Source: Sphingomonas oleivorans
GTDB taxonomy: Bacteria > Pseudomonadota > Alphaproteobacteria > Sphingomonadales > Sphingomonadaceae
Direction: 5' to 3'
Length of the DNA stretch: 64,000 bases
Assembly: GCF_003050615.1 (NCBI RefSeq)
Contig: NZ_NWBU01000004.1
Coordinates: 620,001 to 684,000 of the forward strand
Part shown: in pieces, positions 40,702 through 50,066 of the stretch
How positions within the stretch are numbered: position 1 is the stretch's first letter
Layout: each line of letters starts with the position of its first letter
Translations under genes and position numbers: made by a program
Notes under the pieces: generated by a model
What the model saw: only the letters and a program-made list of their open reading frames with translations
Told to the model about the DNA's origin: nothing
Database searches by the model: none

Positions 40702-41739
40702 ATGCGCCCGCTCATGCATCCGCGGCTGGTGAACGGGCGTTTCGGCGATCCGGCGCTGTTCGTCGAGATATTGCACCAGCGCTCGGCGCTGCTGTTCGAC
40801 ATGGGCGATCTATCCGCACTCAGCGCGCGCGACCTGTTGCGGATCACCCATGTGTGCATCTCGCATATGCATATCGATCATTTCATCGGCTTCGATGCAC
40901 TGCTCCGCGTGGCCATCGGGCGCGAGAAGCGGATCGAAATGGTCGGTCCGGCGGGCTTTATCGACGCGGTGGGCCACAGGCTTGCCGGCTATAGCTGGGA
41001 TCTGGTCGATCGCTACGAAACCGATCTCGTCTTCGATGTGACCGAACTTGTCTCGCTGAAAATGGCGCGCCACGCCCGCTTTCGCTTCAAGGCCGCTTTC
41101 GCCCGCGAAAACCGGGGCGAACATGCCATTGACGGGGGCATGATCATTGCCGAGCCCGGCTTCCGCGTGACCGCCGCGATCCTCGAACATCATGGCGCCT
41201 GCCTCGGCTTTGCAATTGCCGAGCCGGTGCATATCAATGTCTGGAAGAACCGTCTCGACGAGCGGCGGCTCGCCACCGGCGCCTGGCTCCAGCCTCTGAA
41301 GAAGGCGGTGCGCGATGGCCTGGGCGATGCGCATCCGATCCGGCTTCCCGACGGCAGCACTGCACCGGTTGGACAGTTGCGCGATCTCCTGAGCATCGGG
41401 CCGGGACAGAAGATCGCCTATGTCACCGACGTCGCCGATACGGCCGCAAATCGCGCGGCGATCGCCGCGCTCGCGGAGGGAGCCGATATCTTCTTCATCG
41501 AATCGCGCTTCGCCGCGGCAGACCGTGACCAGGCCGCGCGCCGCGCGCATCTGACAACGACGGCCGCGGGCGAGATCGCCCGGCGCGCGGGCGTGCGCCG
41601 GGTCGAGCCCTTCCATTTCTCGCCGCGCTATGAGCAGGCCGAACAGGCCATGCTGATCGAGGTGCAGGCCGCTTTTGCCGGCGAAGCGGTGATGCCGGAC
41701 GGCGCCCAGCCTCATGGCCTTGAACAACCAATATCATAG
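40702..41739 (+). CDS. Metallo-beta-lactamase-fold hydrolase, RNase Z-like
   Basis: A 345-residue protein. The HxHxDH zinc motif is SHMHIDHFIGFDALL at residues about 52-66, and later motifs ILEHHGACLGFAI, IAYVTDVADT, FFIESRFAAAD with HLTTTAAGEIARRAGV and PFHFSPRYE complete the RNase Z/ElaC-like arrangement. It is not a classical tRNase Z, as the exosite arm is not evident. Probably a cytoplasmic hydrolase or ribonuclease of unknown substrate. Confidence 0.85.
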   Translation: MRPLMHPRLVNGRFGDPALFVEILHQRSALLFDMGDLSALSARDLLRITHVCISHMHIDHFIGFDALLRVAIGREKRIEMVGPAGFIDAVGHRLAGYSWDLVDRYETDLVFDVTELVSLKMARHARFRFKAAFARENRGEHAIDGGMIIAEPGFRVTAAILEHHGACLGFAIAEPVHINVWKNRLDERRLATGAWLQPLKKAVRDGLGDAHPIRLPDGSTAPVGQLRDLLSIGPGQKIAYVTDVADTAANRAAIAALAEGADIFFIESRFAAADRDQAARRAHLTTTAAGEIARRAGVRRVEPFHFSPRYEQAEQAMLIEVQAAFAGEAVMPDGAQPHGLEQPIS

Positions 41740-41931
41740 AAAGCCGCTTCCCGGCCCCTGCATCATGCTCACCGCCCTTCCTCGGCCGGTCTGGCCGACC
41801 CATCTAGGCTGGGCGGGGTTGCTTTTATCGCTGATCCCGCGCGGCGGCGGCAATTGGTGGCTCGAATGGCAATGGCAGGCCATGTGGATCTCACCCGGCC
41901 TGCCAATCTCATGCTGAAATCCCCTCGCCCC

Positions 41932-42963
41932 TCACCAGCTCGTGGGCTTGGGATTGCGTTCGTCGAAGCCCTTTTGATGCCAATAGGGATAGATCGGCGT
42001 TTGCTGGCTCGCCTTGTCGAGCAAGGCAATCTGCTCAGACGAAAGCGACCAGCCGACCGCGCCAAGATTTTGCTTGAGCTGCTCCTCGTTGCGTGCGCCG
42101 ATCACGATGTTGGTGACGGTCGGGCGGCTCAGCAGCCAGTTGAGCGCGACCTGCGGCACGGTCTTTCCCGTCTCCTGCGCGACAATTTCCAGCGCATCGA
42201 CCACGGCAAAGAGATGTTCGTCGTCGACGATCGGCCCGCCCTCGGCGCCGCCCGCCGCGATGCGGCCGTTCTGCACCGGCTGGCCGCGGCGGATCTTGCC
42301 GGTCAGCCGACCCCAGCCGAGCGGGCTCCAGACCATCAGCCCGACGCCCTGATCGAGCCCGAGCGGCATGAGCTCCCACTCATAATCGCGGCCGATCAGC
42401 GAATAATAGCCCTGATAGACGACATAGCGGGCAAGCCCGTGCTTTTCGGACGCGGCGAGCGACTTCATCAGCTGCCAGCCCGAGAAGTTGGATGCGCCGA
42501 TATAGCCGATCTTGCCGCTGGTCACGAGATCGTCGAGCGCGCGCAGCGTTTCGTCGACTGGGGTCAGCGCGTCGAAGCCGTGCATGAAATAGACGTCGAT
42601 ATGATCGGTGCCGAGCCGCTTGAGACTGGCCTCGCAGGCGCGCACCAGATGAAAGCGCGAGGAGCCCACCTCATTCGGCCCACCGCCCGTACGGAAGGTC
42701 GATTTGGTCGAAATGAGCGCCTGCTGGCGCTTGCCCTTCAGCGCCTGGCCGAGAATCTCTTCGGAGGCGCCCTGCGAATAGACATCCGCCGTGTCGAAGA
42801 AATTGACGCCCGCATCGAGGCAGAGATCGACGAGCCGCGTAGCCTCGGCGACATCGGTCTGCCCCCAGCGCTGAAAAAATTCGTTGGTGCCACCAAAGGT
42901 GCCCGTGCCGAAACTGAGGACGGGAACCTTGAGGCCAGACCGTCCGAGGTGCCGAAATTCCAT
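41932..42963 (-). CDS. Aldo/keto reductase
   Basis: A 343-residue TIM-barrel oxidoreductase with AGGGGAA before the ATG. AKR motifs: MEFRHLGRSGLKVPVLSFGTG, catalytic Asp/Tyr in NFFDTADVYSQGASEEILG, Lys in ALISTKSTF, His in IDVYFMHGFD and the NADPH-binding C-terminal VTNIVIGARNEEQLKQNL. It starts 12 bases after an ArsR-type regulator gene and is very likely controlled by it. Confidence 0.93.
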   Translation of the reverse strand: MEFRHLGRSGLKVPVLSFGTGTFGGTNEFFQRWGQTDVAEATRLVDLCLDAGVNFFDTADVYSQGASEEILGQALKGKRQQALISTKSTFRTGGGPNEVGSSRFHLVRACEASLKRLGTDHIDVYFMHGFDALTPVDETLRALDDLVTSGKIGYIGASNFSGWQLMKSLAASEKHGLARYVVYQGYYSLIGRDYEWELMPLGLDQGVGLMVWSPLGWGRLTGKIRRGQPVQNGRIAAGGAEGGPIVDDEHLFAVVDALEIVAQETGKTVPQVALNWLLSRPTVTNIVIGARNEEQLKQNLGAVGWSLSSEQIALLDKASQQTPIYPYWHQKGFDERNPKPTSW

Positions 42964-42975
42964 ATCGAATTCCCC

Positions 42976-43284
42976 TTATGTCGCGGTTTGATTGAGAATC
43001 GCGTCCAGCAAACCAGGAAAGCGGCGCTCGACCTCCTCCCGGCGGGCGCTGTTGATGACTTCGACCCCGCGTCTTTCCGATCGGATCAGCCCGTTTTCGC
43101 GCAGGATCCGATGGTGATGCGACACGGTCGACGGCGGCAGCGCCTTGCAGGCCTGGCCGCAATTCATTTCGCCATCCGCCAGCAGCTTGCCGACGATCGA
43201 CCGGCGTGTCGGATCGGACAGGGCATAAAGAATGCCGTCGAGCGTGATTTCGTCGACCGCAGGGTGATGGAAGGGCCGCGCCAT
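42976..43284 (-). CDS. ArsR-family transcriptional regulator
   Basis: A 102-residue winged-helix protein: ILYALSDPTRRSIVGKLLADG, recognition region ALPPSTVSHHHRILRENGLI, then wing RSERRGVEVINSA. There is no CxC metal site of the classical ArsR type; one Cys is in MNCGQACKA. It precedes the aldo/keto reductase with a 12-base gap and probably represses it. Confidence 0.9.
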   Translation of the reverse strand: MARPFHHPAVDEITLDGILYALSDPTRRSIVGKLLADGEMNCGQACKALPPSTVSHHHRILRENGLIRSERRGVEVINSARREEVERRFPGLLDAILNQTAT

Positions 43285-43571
43285 GCGGCCCTTCCTATTC
43301 CCTTATTCCTGATTTTCAAGATTATTGAAATAAAGCCGGCGCGGGAGGAGCGGAACCGCTCGCCGGTCGGCCCGAAGTGAGAATGCGGACATTGCGACGA
43401 CGCTGAAGCCAAGCCTTCGCGCGGCGGGACAAGGGCGAGACCAGCCTCACGCCGTTCACCACCCTGTCGGGAAGCATCTGTTGGTAGAATCTTCCCTGAT
43501 CGATGACCGGGCAGCTGCCGCATGTGAGCGGCCATGTTATTATGGCCTCGACCAGCGCGAGGGACGAAAGT

Positions 43572-44534
43572 ATGTCCACGACCGCCCCCTCCGAGCCATG
43601 GCCCGATCTGCCCTATGCGGATTGGCGCGACAGCGCGCTGACGCTGCAGCTCTGGACCCAGATCGTCGGCAAGATCCGGCTGTCATTGACCCCCTGGCTG
43701 AACCATGGCTGGCACGTTCCGCTCTATGTCACCGCGCGCGGCCTCGGCACCTCGCCCATAGCGACGGGCGGAGAGATTCTGGAGATCGAGTTCGATTTCA
43801 TCGGCCATCGCCTTGTCCTGCGCACCAGCCGCGGCGAGGAACGGACGCTCGCGCTTCGACCGCAGACGGTCGCCGACTTCCATGACCGGCTGATGAGCCT
43901 CCTGGCGGAGCTGGGCATCGACGTCAGGATCAGTCCGAGGCCCAATGAAGTCGCCGATCCGATTCCCTTCGCAGAGGATCGTCTGCACGCGGCTTATGAT
44001 GCCGAGGCCGTCCATCGCTTCTGGCGCACGCTGATCCAGGTCGATCGCATCTTCAAGATCTTCCGCAGCGGCTTCCTCGGCAAGGCGAGCCCGGTTCACT
44101 TCTTCTGGGGCGGCTTCGATCTCGCCGTGACGCGCTTTTCCGGGCGCCCGGCACCGCTTCATCCCGGCGGCCTGCCCGGCCTGCCCGACACAGTGACGCG
44201 CGAAGCCTATTCGCACGAGGTCAGCAGCGCCGGCTTCTGGCCGGGCAACGACGCCTTCCCCCAAGCGGCCTTCTATTCCTATGCCTATCCCGAACCCGCC
44301 GGGTTCCGGGAGCGGCCGATCACGGCCGGTGCCCGTTTCGACGCGGGATTGGGCGAATATATTCTGCCTTATGACAGCGTCCGGTCCGCCGCCTCGCCGG
44401 ATGCGCTGCTGCTCGGCTTTCTTTCCACGACCTATGCTGCGGCGGCCGATTGCGGAGGCTGGGACCGCGCGGAACTGGAATGCCCTTTGGGTATCGCCGG
44501 GCGGCCGCGCGCCGTCGCATCGACAGACGTGTAG
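43572..44534 (+). CDS. DUF5996-family protein
   Basis: A 320-residue cytoplasmic protein from the ATG at 43572 with GAGGGACGAAA upstream. Family features: WPDLPYADWRDSALTLQLWTQ at the N-terminus, GKIRLSLTPWLNHGWHVPLY, and VHFFWGGFDLAVTRFSGR. A His/Trp-rich C-terminus (GFWPGNDAFPQAAFYSYAYPE) may bind a small molecule. Function of the family is unknown. Neighbour of an FMN reductase but spaced by 52 bases. Confidence 0.85.
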   Translation: MSTTAPSEPWPDLPYADWRDSALTLQLWTQIVGKIRLSLTPWLNHGWHVPLYVTARGLGTSPIATGGEILEIEFDFIGHRLVLRTSRGEERTLALRPQTVADFHDRLMSLLAELGIDVRISPRPNEVADPIPFAEDRLHAAYDAEAVHRFWRTLIQVDRIFKIFRSGFLGKASPVHFFWGGFDLAVTRFSGRPAPLHPGGLPGLPDTVTREAYSHEVSSAGFWPGNDAFPQAAFYSYAYPEPAGFRERPITAGARFDAGLGEYILPYDSVRSAASPDALLLGFLSTTYAAAADCGGWDRAELECPLGIAGRPRAVASTDV

Positions 44535-44586
44535 TCATGGCGCTCCGGGATCGGCATCATCCCGATTTCCCATCCGGAGTTTGCAG

Positions 44587-45135
44587 ATGACCTTGCTGAT
44601 CGGCATATCGGGCAGCCTGCGCAGACATTCGTTCAACGCCGGCCTGCTGCGCGCCGCTCAGGCCAGCGCGCCCGCGGGGACGCGCCTGGAGATCGCGCCG
44701 ATCGCGGACATTCCGCTCTACAATGCCGATGTCGAGGAGGCGGAAGGGATTCCGCCCAGCGTCACCGCGCTGAAGGAGGCGATCGCCGCGGCGGACGGGC
44801 TGCTGCTCGCCACACCCGAATATAACAACGGCATTCCTGGCGTATTCAAGAATGCGATCGATTGGGCGTCTCGGCCGCCTGCCGATATTGCGCGCATCTT
44901 CGCGGCCAAGCCGGTCGCGATGATCGGCGCCTCTCCTGGAAGCTTCGGCACGATCCTCGCCCAGAATGCGTGGCTGCCGGTGCTGCGCACGCTCGGTGCG
45001 CAGCTCTGGACAGGCGGTCGCCTCATGGTCCCGCACGCCGCAAAGGCCTTCGATGCCGAGGGGAACCTCATCGATGAGACGGTCCGGACACGGCTGGGCA
45101 AGTTCATCGCCGATTTCGTGGCGTCGCTCGGCTGA
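44587..45135 (+). CDS. NADPH-dependent FMN reductase
   Basis: A 182-residue flavodoxin-like protein from the ATG at 44587 (GGAG upstream). FMN-binding loop ISGSLRRHSFNAGLLRAA at residues 7-24, and the signature TPEYNNGIPGVFKNAIDWASR. The family reduces FMN, quinones or azo compounds with NADPH. Single gene, converging with the CocE-type hydrolase. Confidence 0.93.
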   Translation: MTLLIGISGSLRRHSFNAGLLRAAQASAPAGTRLEIAPIADIPLYNADVEEAEGIPPSVTALKEAIAAADGLLLATPEYNNGIPGVFKNAIDWASRPPADIARIFAAKPVAMIGASPGSFGTILAQNAWLPVLRTLGAQLWTGGRLMVPHAAKAFDAEGNLIDETVRTRLGKFIADFVASLG

Positions 45136-45167
45136 AGATCTTGCCCACCACGCTCCCGGGCCCCGCG

Positions 45168-47066
45168 TCAGGGAACGATAGGCAGCCACACCGCGCTCGC
45201 CTGCCCCGGCTCATGGAAGATGGTCTGCGTCGCGGGCTTGTAATCTGCCGCCTTGGCATTGAAGATGTTCGGCACATAGGTCTGCGGATTGCGGTCATAG
45301 AGCGGGAACAGACTCGACTGCACCTGGATCATGATGCGGTGACCCGGCGCGAACACATGGTTCACATTGGGCAGGCCGAACTTGTAATTCTCCACCTTGC
45401 CGGGTGTCAGCGCGCCGGGCTTGTCGAAGCCGTGGACATAGCGGCCGCGATAAATCTCGATGCCGATCGGCAACTGATATCCCGCCAGCTTCGGATGCGC
45501 GGACTGCTCCTCGGGATAGACGTCGATCAGCTTCACGACCCAGTCGCTGTCGCTACCGCTCGTCGCCGCGAACAGATCGACCATCGGAGCGCCCGCAATG
45601 TGGACGGCCGCGTCGAGCGGCGGCGTGACATAGCTCAGCACGTCCGTGCGATCCGAGACGAAACGCTGGTCGCTCACGAGCCACGGCTTCCAGACATCCG
45701 CATCGCGAAGATGAATCGGGCGAGGCACGAAGGGCACGGGCTTCGCTGGGTCGGAGACATAGGCGTCATGCCCTTGCGCGGAAGGCGCCTTGAAGCTGAG
45801 TCCGAACCCGGCCTGAAGATAGAGCGGCGTCGGCGTGCCCGTCGCCGGCCAGGCCGAAGTCGCCTGCCACCTGTTTTCGCCGGTAGCGTAGGTCAGCACC
45901 GGAGGCGTATTCGCCTTGGGCGCTTCGTCCTTCAGATATTGATCGAGGAAGGGCTTCATCGTGTCGCGGCGAAATTGCAGGCCGGTGTCGCCATCGAATG
46001 CCAGGACGCCAAGGCTCGATCCGTCATAATTGACCCCGCTGTGCCGCCAGGGGCCGATGACCAGCGACAGCATGTCATTATTCTTGTCCTGCGGCTCCAG
46101 CGCCTTGTAGACCGCCGGCGCGCCATAGCTGTCCTCCTGGTCCCACTGTCCCACGACCAGCATCGTCGGCACGGTCAGCTTGCGCCGGGCAAGCAGCTTG
46201 TCGACCGCCTGCTCCTGCCAATAGCTGTCATAGGCGGGATGCTCCATCAGCTTCCGGGCGAAGGGGAAGGCATCGACGCCATAGGCGCGAGCGAAATCGC
46301 CGGCCGATCCCGCCGCGAGATAGGTGACATAGTCGTCGCCCGATCCATAGGGCACGGGCCCGCTCCCCGCCTTGGCGGTCTGCCCGATCACATAATCGAA
46401 GCTCGGCTGGCGGAACGCGCCATTGTGGAACCAGTCGTCGCCGATCCAGCCATCGACCATCGGGCTTTGCGGTACGGCCGCCTTGAGCGCCGGATGCGGA
46501 TCGACAAGCGCCATGAGCGAGGTGAAGCCCAGATAGGAAGAGCCGGTGATCCCGACCTTGCCGTTGGATTCGGGCACATGCTTCACCAGCCAGTCGATCG
46601 TGTCATAGGCATCGGTCGCATGGTCGACCTTGGTGGCGTTGAGCGGCCCCCGCAGCGGGCGGGTCATGACATAGTCGCCCTCGGATTTGCCCAGCCCCCG
46701 CACGTCCTGATAAACGCGGATATAGCCGTCATTGACGAACTCCGCGTCGGCGATCGGCAGAATCTCCTCGATCTTCTGGCTCGGATTGCGCCATGTGGCC
46801 CTGCCGGCATCATAGGGGGTGCGGCTGAGCAGGATGGGGCCGCGCTTCGTGCCCTTGCGCATGACGATGACGGTGAACAGCTTCGTCCCGTCGCGCATCG
46901 GGATCATCACTTCGCGCCGGACATAATCGGCCTGCGCGCGGACCGGATCATAGACCTTGACCGTGTCCGGCGTCATCGCCGCCGTCTGCGCAAGCGCCAT
47001 GCTCGGCGCGCACATGGCCGCCAGCATGGCAAGCGCCGTCAAATGCCTCGCCCTGCCAATCCCCAT
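45168..47066 (-). CDS. Secreted CocE/NonD-family alpha/beta hydrolase
   Basis: A 632-residue protein from the ATG at 47066 with GAGGGAAG upstream. Signal peptide ALAMLAAMCAPSMALAQ. Catalytic features of X-Pro dipeptidyl-peptidase-like hydrolases: VMIPMRDGTKLFTVIVMRKG, DVRGLGKSEG, nucleophile Ser in GITGSSYLGFTSL, acid Asp in VVGQWDQEDSYG and His in IGPWRHSGV. The C-terminal half is the jelly-roll domain (PPLDAAVHIAGAPMVDLFAA). It may hydrolyse acylated amides or peptides such as glutaryl-7-ACA or dipeptides. Confidence 0.92.
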   Translation of the reverse strand: MGIGRARHLTALAMLAAMCAPSMALAQTAAMTPDTVKVYDPVRAQADYVRREVMIPMRDGTKLFTVIVMRKGTKRGPILLSRTPYDAGRATWRNPSQKIEEILPIADAEFVNDGYIRVYQDVRGLGKSEGDYVMTRPLRGPLNATKVDHATDAYDTIDWLVKHVPESNGKVGITGSSYLGFTSLMALVDPHPALKAAVPQSPMVDGWIGDDWFHNGAFRQPSFDYVIGQTAKAGSGPVPYGSGDDYVTYLAAGSAGDFARAYGVDAFPFARKLMEHPAYDSYWQEQAVDKLLARRKLTVPTMLVVGQWDQEDSYGAPAVYKALEPQDKNNDMLSLVIGPWRHSGVNYDGSSLGVLAFDGDTGLQFRRDTMKPFLDQYLKDEAPKANTPPVLTYATGENRWQATSAWPATGTPTPLYLQAGFGLSFKAPSAQGHDAYVSDPAKPVPFVPRPIHLRDADVWKPWLVSDQRFVSDRTDVLSYVTPPLDAAVHIAGAPMVDLFAATSGSDSDWVVKLIDVYPEEQSAHPKLAGYQLPIGIEIYRGRYVHGFDKPGALTPGKVENYKFGLPNVNHVFAPGHRIMIQVQSSLFPLYDRNPQTYVPNIFNAKAADYKPATQTIFHEPGQASAVWLPIVP

Positions 47067-47552
47067 CTCGCTTCCCTCAATCCTGCCAATGATGCGGCCA
47101 GCTATAACCATGGCCCAACCGAGCAAGGAAGCGATGAAAACTGATAACGCCCCAGTTGATGAAGAAACGTTGCCGATCGGCAGCGCCAAACCTGAATATT
47201 TTGCCGACCGCAAACCTCTCAAATGACCATCTCGACGGGAGAAGACGAACATTCGGAGCAGGATCGACCAACCCACTCGTCCACCAAGCGCCTATGCTGG
47301 CGCATTGAGATATGTTCGCCGGAATGGCTCCGGCTCTGGAAAAGCCACTCGCCATCGCGATGGCTATGCGCTCCGGCCAGGCTCTCGACGATGCGCGACG
47401 GCAGCGGAAACAAGGTCACGAAGCGTTCGGCAAGCGCGCGGCCGCCTTCGATCGACAGGGCGATTGCCGGTGCGCTCCCGGTGAAGACCAGATCCGCCTG
47501 ATCGAGCGCATCGCGCGCCACCGCGATCCATCCATCCGCGAGGCGGCAGGAA
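47067..47552. other. 486-base stretch without a recognisable gene
   Basis: Promoter side of the CocE gene plus sequence upstream of the SRPBCC remnant. A 30-codon frame at 47134-47226 has a fair ribosome site (AAGGAAG) and overlaps (ATGA) a 92-codon frame at 47223-47501, but neither resembles anything known. The stretch probably contains decayed gene sequence. Confidence 0.4.
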
Positions 47553-47838
47553 ATGTCACCAAGATGTCGAATGAGGGCGTGTTCCTGGAAATCGTGCCCA
47601 ACGAGAAGATCGTCTTCACCAATGCCTTCAGCGCGGGATGGATTTCGCAGGACCCATTCATGGTCGCGATCGTTACCTTCGAGCCGGAAGGAGCTGGAAC
47701 CCGCTACACCGCGTCCGCCACTGGGACCAGGAGACGCTGAAACGCCATGAAGCGATGGGTTTCCACCAGGGCTGGAGCGTCGCCGCCGGGCAACTCGCCG
47801 AAGCCGAGGCGGCGGCGACCGCAACGGCCATCGGCTGA
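47553..47838 (+). pseudogene. SRPBCC/AHSA1-family remnant, frameshifted and N-terminally truncated
   Basis: The frame beginning at 47553 reads MSNEGVFLEIVPNEKIVFTN and continues AFSAGWISQDPFMVAIVTF, EPEGAGTRYTAS, the middle of an AHSA1-type protein. The frame then breaks near 47720-47730, and the expected continuation RHWDQETLKRHEAMGFHQGW is found in another frame, running to a stop at 47838. No AHSA1-like N-terminal half is found upstream. So the gene is both shortened and frameshifted, unless a sequencing error explains the shift. Confidence 0.75.
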
Positions 47839-47900
47839 ACCGCAACCGCTGTTAGGGCGCCATCCGGCCCTCCGCCCGCCCATCTGCAGGGAGAAACGCC

Positions 47901-48257
47901 ATGAGCTATATTGACGGCTTTGTGATCCCCGTTCCAACCGACAAGAAGGAGGCCTATCGCGACATGGCCGCAAAGGCGGCATCGGTCTTCACCGAATATG
48001 GCGCGACGCGCATCGTGGAATGCTGGGGTGACGATCTGCCCGAGGGCAAGATTACCGACTTCAAGGGCGCGGTGAAGGCGGAAGAGGGCGAGAATGTCGT
48101 CTTCTCCTGGATCGTCTGGCCATCCAAGACGGTGCGAGACGAGGCCAATAAGAAGATCATGGAGGATCCGCGCATGAAGATGAGCGACGACATGCCCTTC
48201 GACGGCAAGCGCCTCATCTATGGCGGGTTCGAAATATTGCTCGATAGCGGGGCATAG
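47901..48257 (+). CDS. DUF1428-family protein
   Basis: A 118-residue protein with GGGAGAAA before the ATG. Family pattern: MSYIDGFVIPVPTDKKEAYR, then FTEYGATRIVECWGDDLPEG and MPFDGKRLIYGGFEILLD. Ferredoxin-like dimeric fold; function unknown. DUF1428 genes are often next to SRPBCC/AHSA1 genes, as here with the remnant 62 bases upstream. Confidence 0.92.
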   Translation: MSYIDGFVIPVPTDKKEAYRDMAAKAASVFTEYGATRIVECWGDDLPEGKITDFKGAVKAEEGENVVFSWIVWPSKTVRDEANKKIMEDPRMKMSDDMPFDGKRLIYGGFEILLDSGA

Positions 48258-48264
48258 GCCCGAC

Positions 48265-48289
48265 GGAACAGGAGCAGTCTGACGGGGTT
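48265..48289 (+). promoter_or_regulatory. Sigma-EcfG-like promoter (GGAAC-N17-GTT)
   Basis: GGAAC at 48265-48269 and GGTT at 48286-48289 match the alphaproteobacterial general-stress promoter pattern in sequence and spacing, 51 bases upstream of the SDR start at 48340. One-site match only. Confidence 0.35.
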
Positions 48290-48339
48290 CTGCGCAAAGA
48301 GGCTTGGCTAAGCGACAAAGCCCGGAAATGGGGCCGGAA

Positions 48340-49116
48340 ATGGGAAAGCTCGACGGGCAGATAGCCTTGGTTACAGGCGCGAGCTCGGGCATCGGCAAGG
48401 CTACCGCCATCGAGTTCGCCCGTGAAGGCGCGTCGATTTTCATACTCTACCATAAGGATGACGCGGAAGCCGAGGCCGTCAAATCCGAGATCGAAGCGCT
48501 GGGCGCGCGATGCGCCACCGGACGGGCGGACGTCGGGTCGGAGCCGGACATCCTATCCGCCTTCGCCGCCTGCGCGCAGAAGCTCGGAACGCCAACGATC
48601 CTGGTGAATAATGCAGGGATCGACTCCGCGGGCATCCACGTCGCGGATATGACGCTGGACCGCTGGAACGAGACGATCAGAACCAATCTCACCGGCCCTT
48701 TCCTGTGCAGCAGGGAATTTGTGCGCGGCCGCCAGAGCGACGCCGGCGCAGGCAAGATCATCAATATCAGCTCGGTCCATCAGGATATCCCGCGGGCAGG
48801 CGCAGCCGATTATGATGCTTCCAAGGGCGGCCTCCGCAATCTGACCACGACGCTCGCGCTCGAACTGGCGCCGCTCAAGATCAATGTGAACAACATCGCC
48901 CCCGGCATGGTCCTCACGCAGATGAACCAGGAAGCGATCGACAATCCCAAGATCATGGAGGAGCAGATCGCCAGCATTCCGTGGAAGCGCGCGGCCGATC
49001 CGAAGGAGATTGCAAGGCTCGCCGTCTATCTGGCATCGCAGGATGCGGACTATGTGACGGGCGCGACCTTCGTGATCGATGGCGGCCTCATGCTGAATAT
49101 GGGCCAGGGGGCTTGA
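48340..49116 (+). CDS. SDR-family oxidoreductase (glucose-1-dehydrogenase-like)
   Basis: A 258-residue enzyme; the ATG at 48340 has GGGG 8 bases upstream, while an ATG at 48328 and a TTG at 48304 are alternatives. ALVTGASSGIGKATAIEFA, LVNNAGIDSAG, catalytic Ser in IINISSVHQDIPRAG and Tyr-x3-Lys in ADYDASKGGLRNL, C-terminal TGATFVIDGGLMLN. The set matches glucose/other sugar dehydrogenases often controlled by general stress. A glycosidase gene follows 4 bases later, so both probably act on carbohydrates. Confidence 0.9.
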   Translation: MGKLDGQIALVTGASSGIGKATAIEFAREGASIFILYHKDDAEAEAVKSEIEALGARCATGRADVGSEPDILSAFAACAQKLGTPTILVNNAGIDSAGIHVADMTLDRWNETIRTNLTGPFLCSREFVRGRQSDAGAGKIINISSVHQDIPRAGAADYDASKGGLRNLTTTLALELAPLKINVNNIAPGMVLTQMNQEAIDNPKIMEEQIASIPWKRAADPKEIARLAVYLASQDADYVTGATFVIDGGLMLNMGQGA

Positions 49117-49120
49117 TCGC

Positions 49121-50011
49121 ATGAGGGGGTTCGTCGTCGAGAATCTCGAACCGCTCTCGCTCGCGCGCGGCCCGCGAATAGCAGGCATGTATGCGCTCAG
49201 CCCCTACGTCTGGAAGGAAGGCGATGCCTACTCCTTGATGTTGCGGATCGTGCCGGACGAGCCCAATCCCGCCGACAAGATCGCGCGCATCCATTATGGA
49301 AGATCCAAGGACGGGCTGCATTTCATATTGGATGACGAGCCGGTCATCGCGCCCGGCCCGGATGCGGACGATCTCGACGGATGCGAGGATCCGACCGTGA
49401 TCGCGCTGCCGGAAGGCTATTTCGTCTATTATACCGGATGGAACGAGACCAGGAAGGAAGGCAAGCTGCTGCTCGCAAAGGGCCCGGATCCGAAGCGTCT
49501 CGCGAAGATTGGCGTGGCGATCGAATCTGCGCCGGATCGGCGCAATCCCAAGGAAGCGACGGTGATCGCGACTCCGCAGGGCGATTGGCGCATGTTCTTC
49601 GAATATGCGGCCGGCGAAGCGTCCAAGATCGGTGTTGCGCGGGCGGCCACGGTGGACGGGCCCTGGAGCCTGGCCCAGCCGCTATGCGCGGCGCGTCCCG
49701 GCCGATGGGATGGGTGGCATATCAGCACCGGGCCCGTTTGGCAGCCCCAGCATGGCGCGCCCATCATGTTCTATAATGGCGCAAATCAGAACGCGCATTG
49801 GCGTATCGGCTGGATCATGCTGGACGCGAGCTATGTTCAAATTGTGGAACGCGCCGAGGAACCTCTGATCATTCCTCCGCCACCGGAGGGGGACGCCACG
49901 GACATCGCCTTCGCTGCCTCCTGCATATCGGAGGGGGATTTGGTGCAGCTCTATTATTCGGTGGCAGACAAGGACATGCTGCGCGCCACTTTGAGACCGA
50001 TCTGGAATTGA
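49121..50011 (+). CDS. Glycoside hydrolase family 130-like protein
   Basis: A 296-residue five-bladed propeller-type protein. The GH130 region is DADDLDGCEDPTVIALPEGY with Asp in the CEDPTV motif, plus YALSPYVWKEGDAYSLMLR, YYTGWNE, RNPKEATVIATP and ISTGPVWQPQHG with FYNGANQNAHWRIGW. GH130 enzymes are mannoside phosphorylases or mannosidases acting on beta-mannosides. No signal peptide, so cytoplasmic. It starts 4 bases after the SDR stop, one operon. Confidence 0.8.
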   Translation: MRGFVVENLEPLSLARGPRIAGMYALSPYVWKEGDAYSLMLRIVPDEPNPADKIARIHYGRSKDGLHFILDDEPVIAPGPDADDLDGCEDPTVIALPEGYFVYYTGWNETRKEGKLLLAKGPDPKRLAKIGVAIESAPDRRNPKEATVIATPQGDWRMFFEYAAGEASKIGVARAATVDGPWSLAQPLCAARPGRWDGWHISTGPVWQPQHGAPIMFYNGANQNAHWRIGWIMLDASYVQIVERAEEPLIIPPPPEGDATDIAFAASCISEGDLVQLYYSVADKDMLRATLRPIWN

Positions 50012-50066
50012 GGATCTGAACGCGATCGAGTGGAAAGGCCGGGCGCGACCCTTTATCGCATGGCCG

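Noticed and set aside
43322-43579. 85-codon minus-strand frame between ArsR and DUF5996 genes
   Set aside because: Hydrophobic start but no ribosome site or homology that I can see; left as probable non-coding promoter region.
47134-47226. 30-codon leader-like frame
   Set aside because: Has a fair ribosome site but the downstream frame it would couple to is not recognisable; not enough support for a feature.
47219-47845. 208-codon minus-strand frame across the SRPBCC remnant
   Set aside because: It runs against a plus-strand frame with clear AHSA1 similarity and resembles no family.
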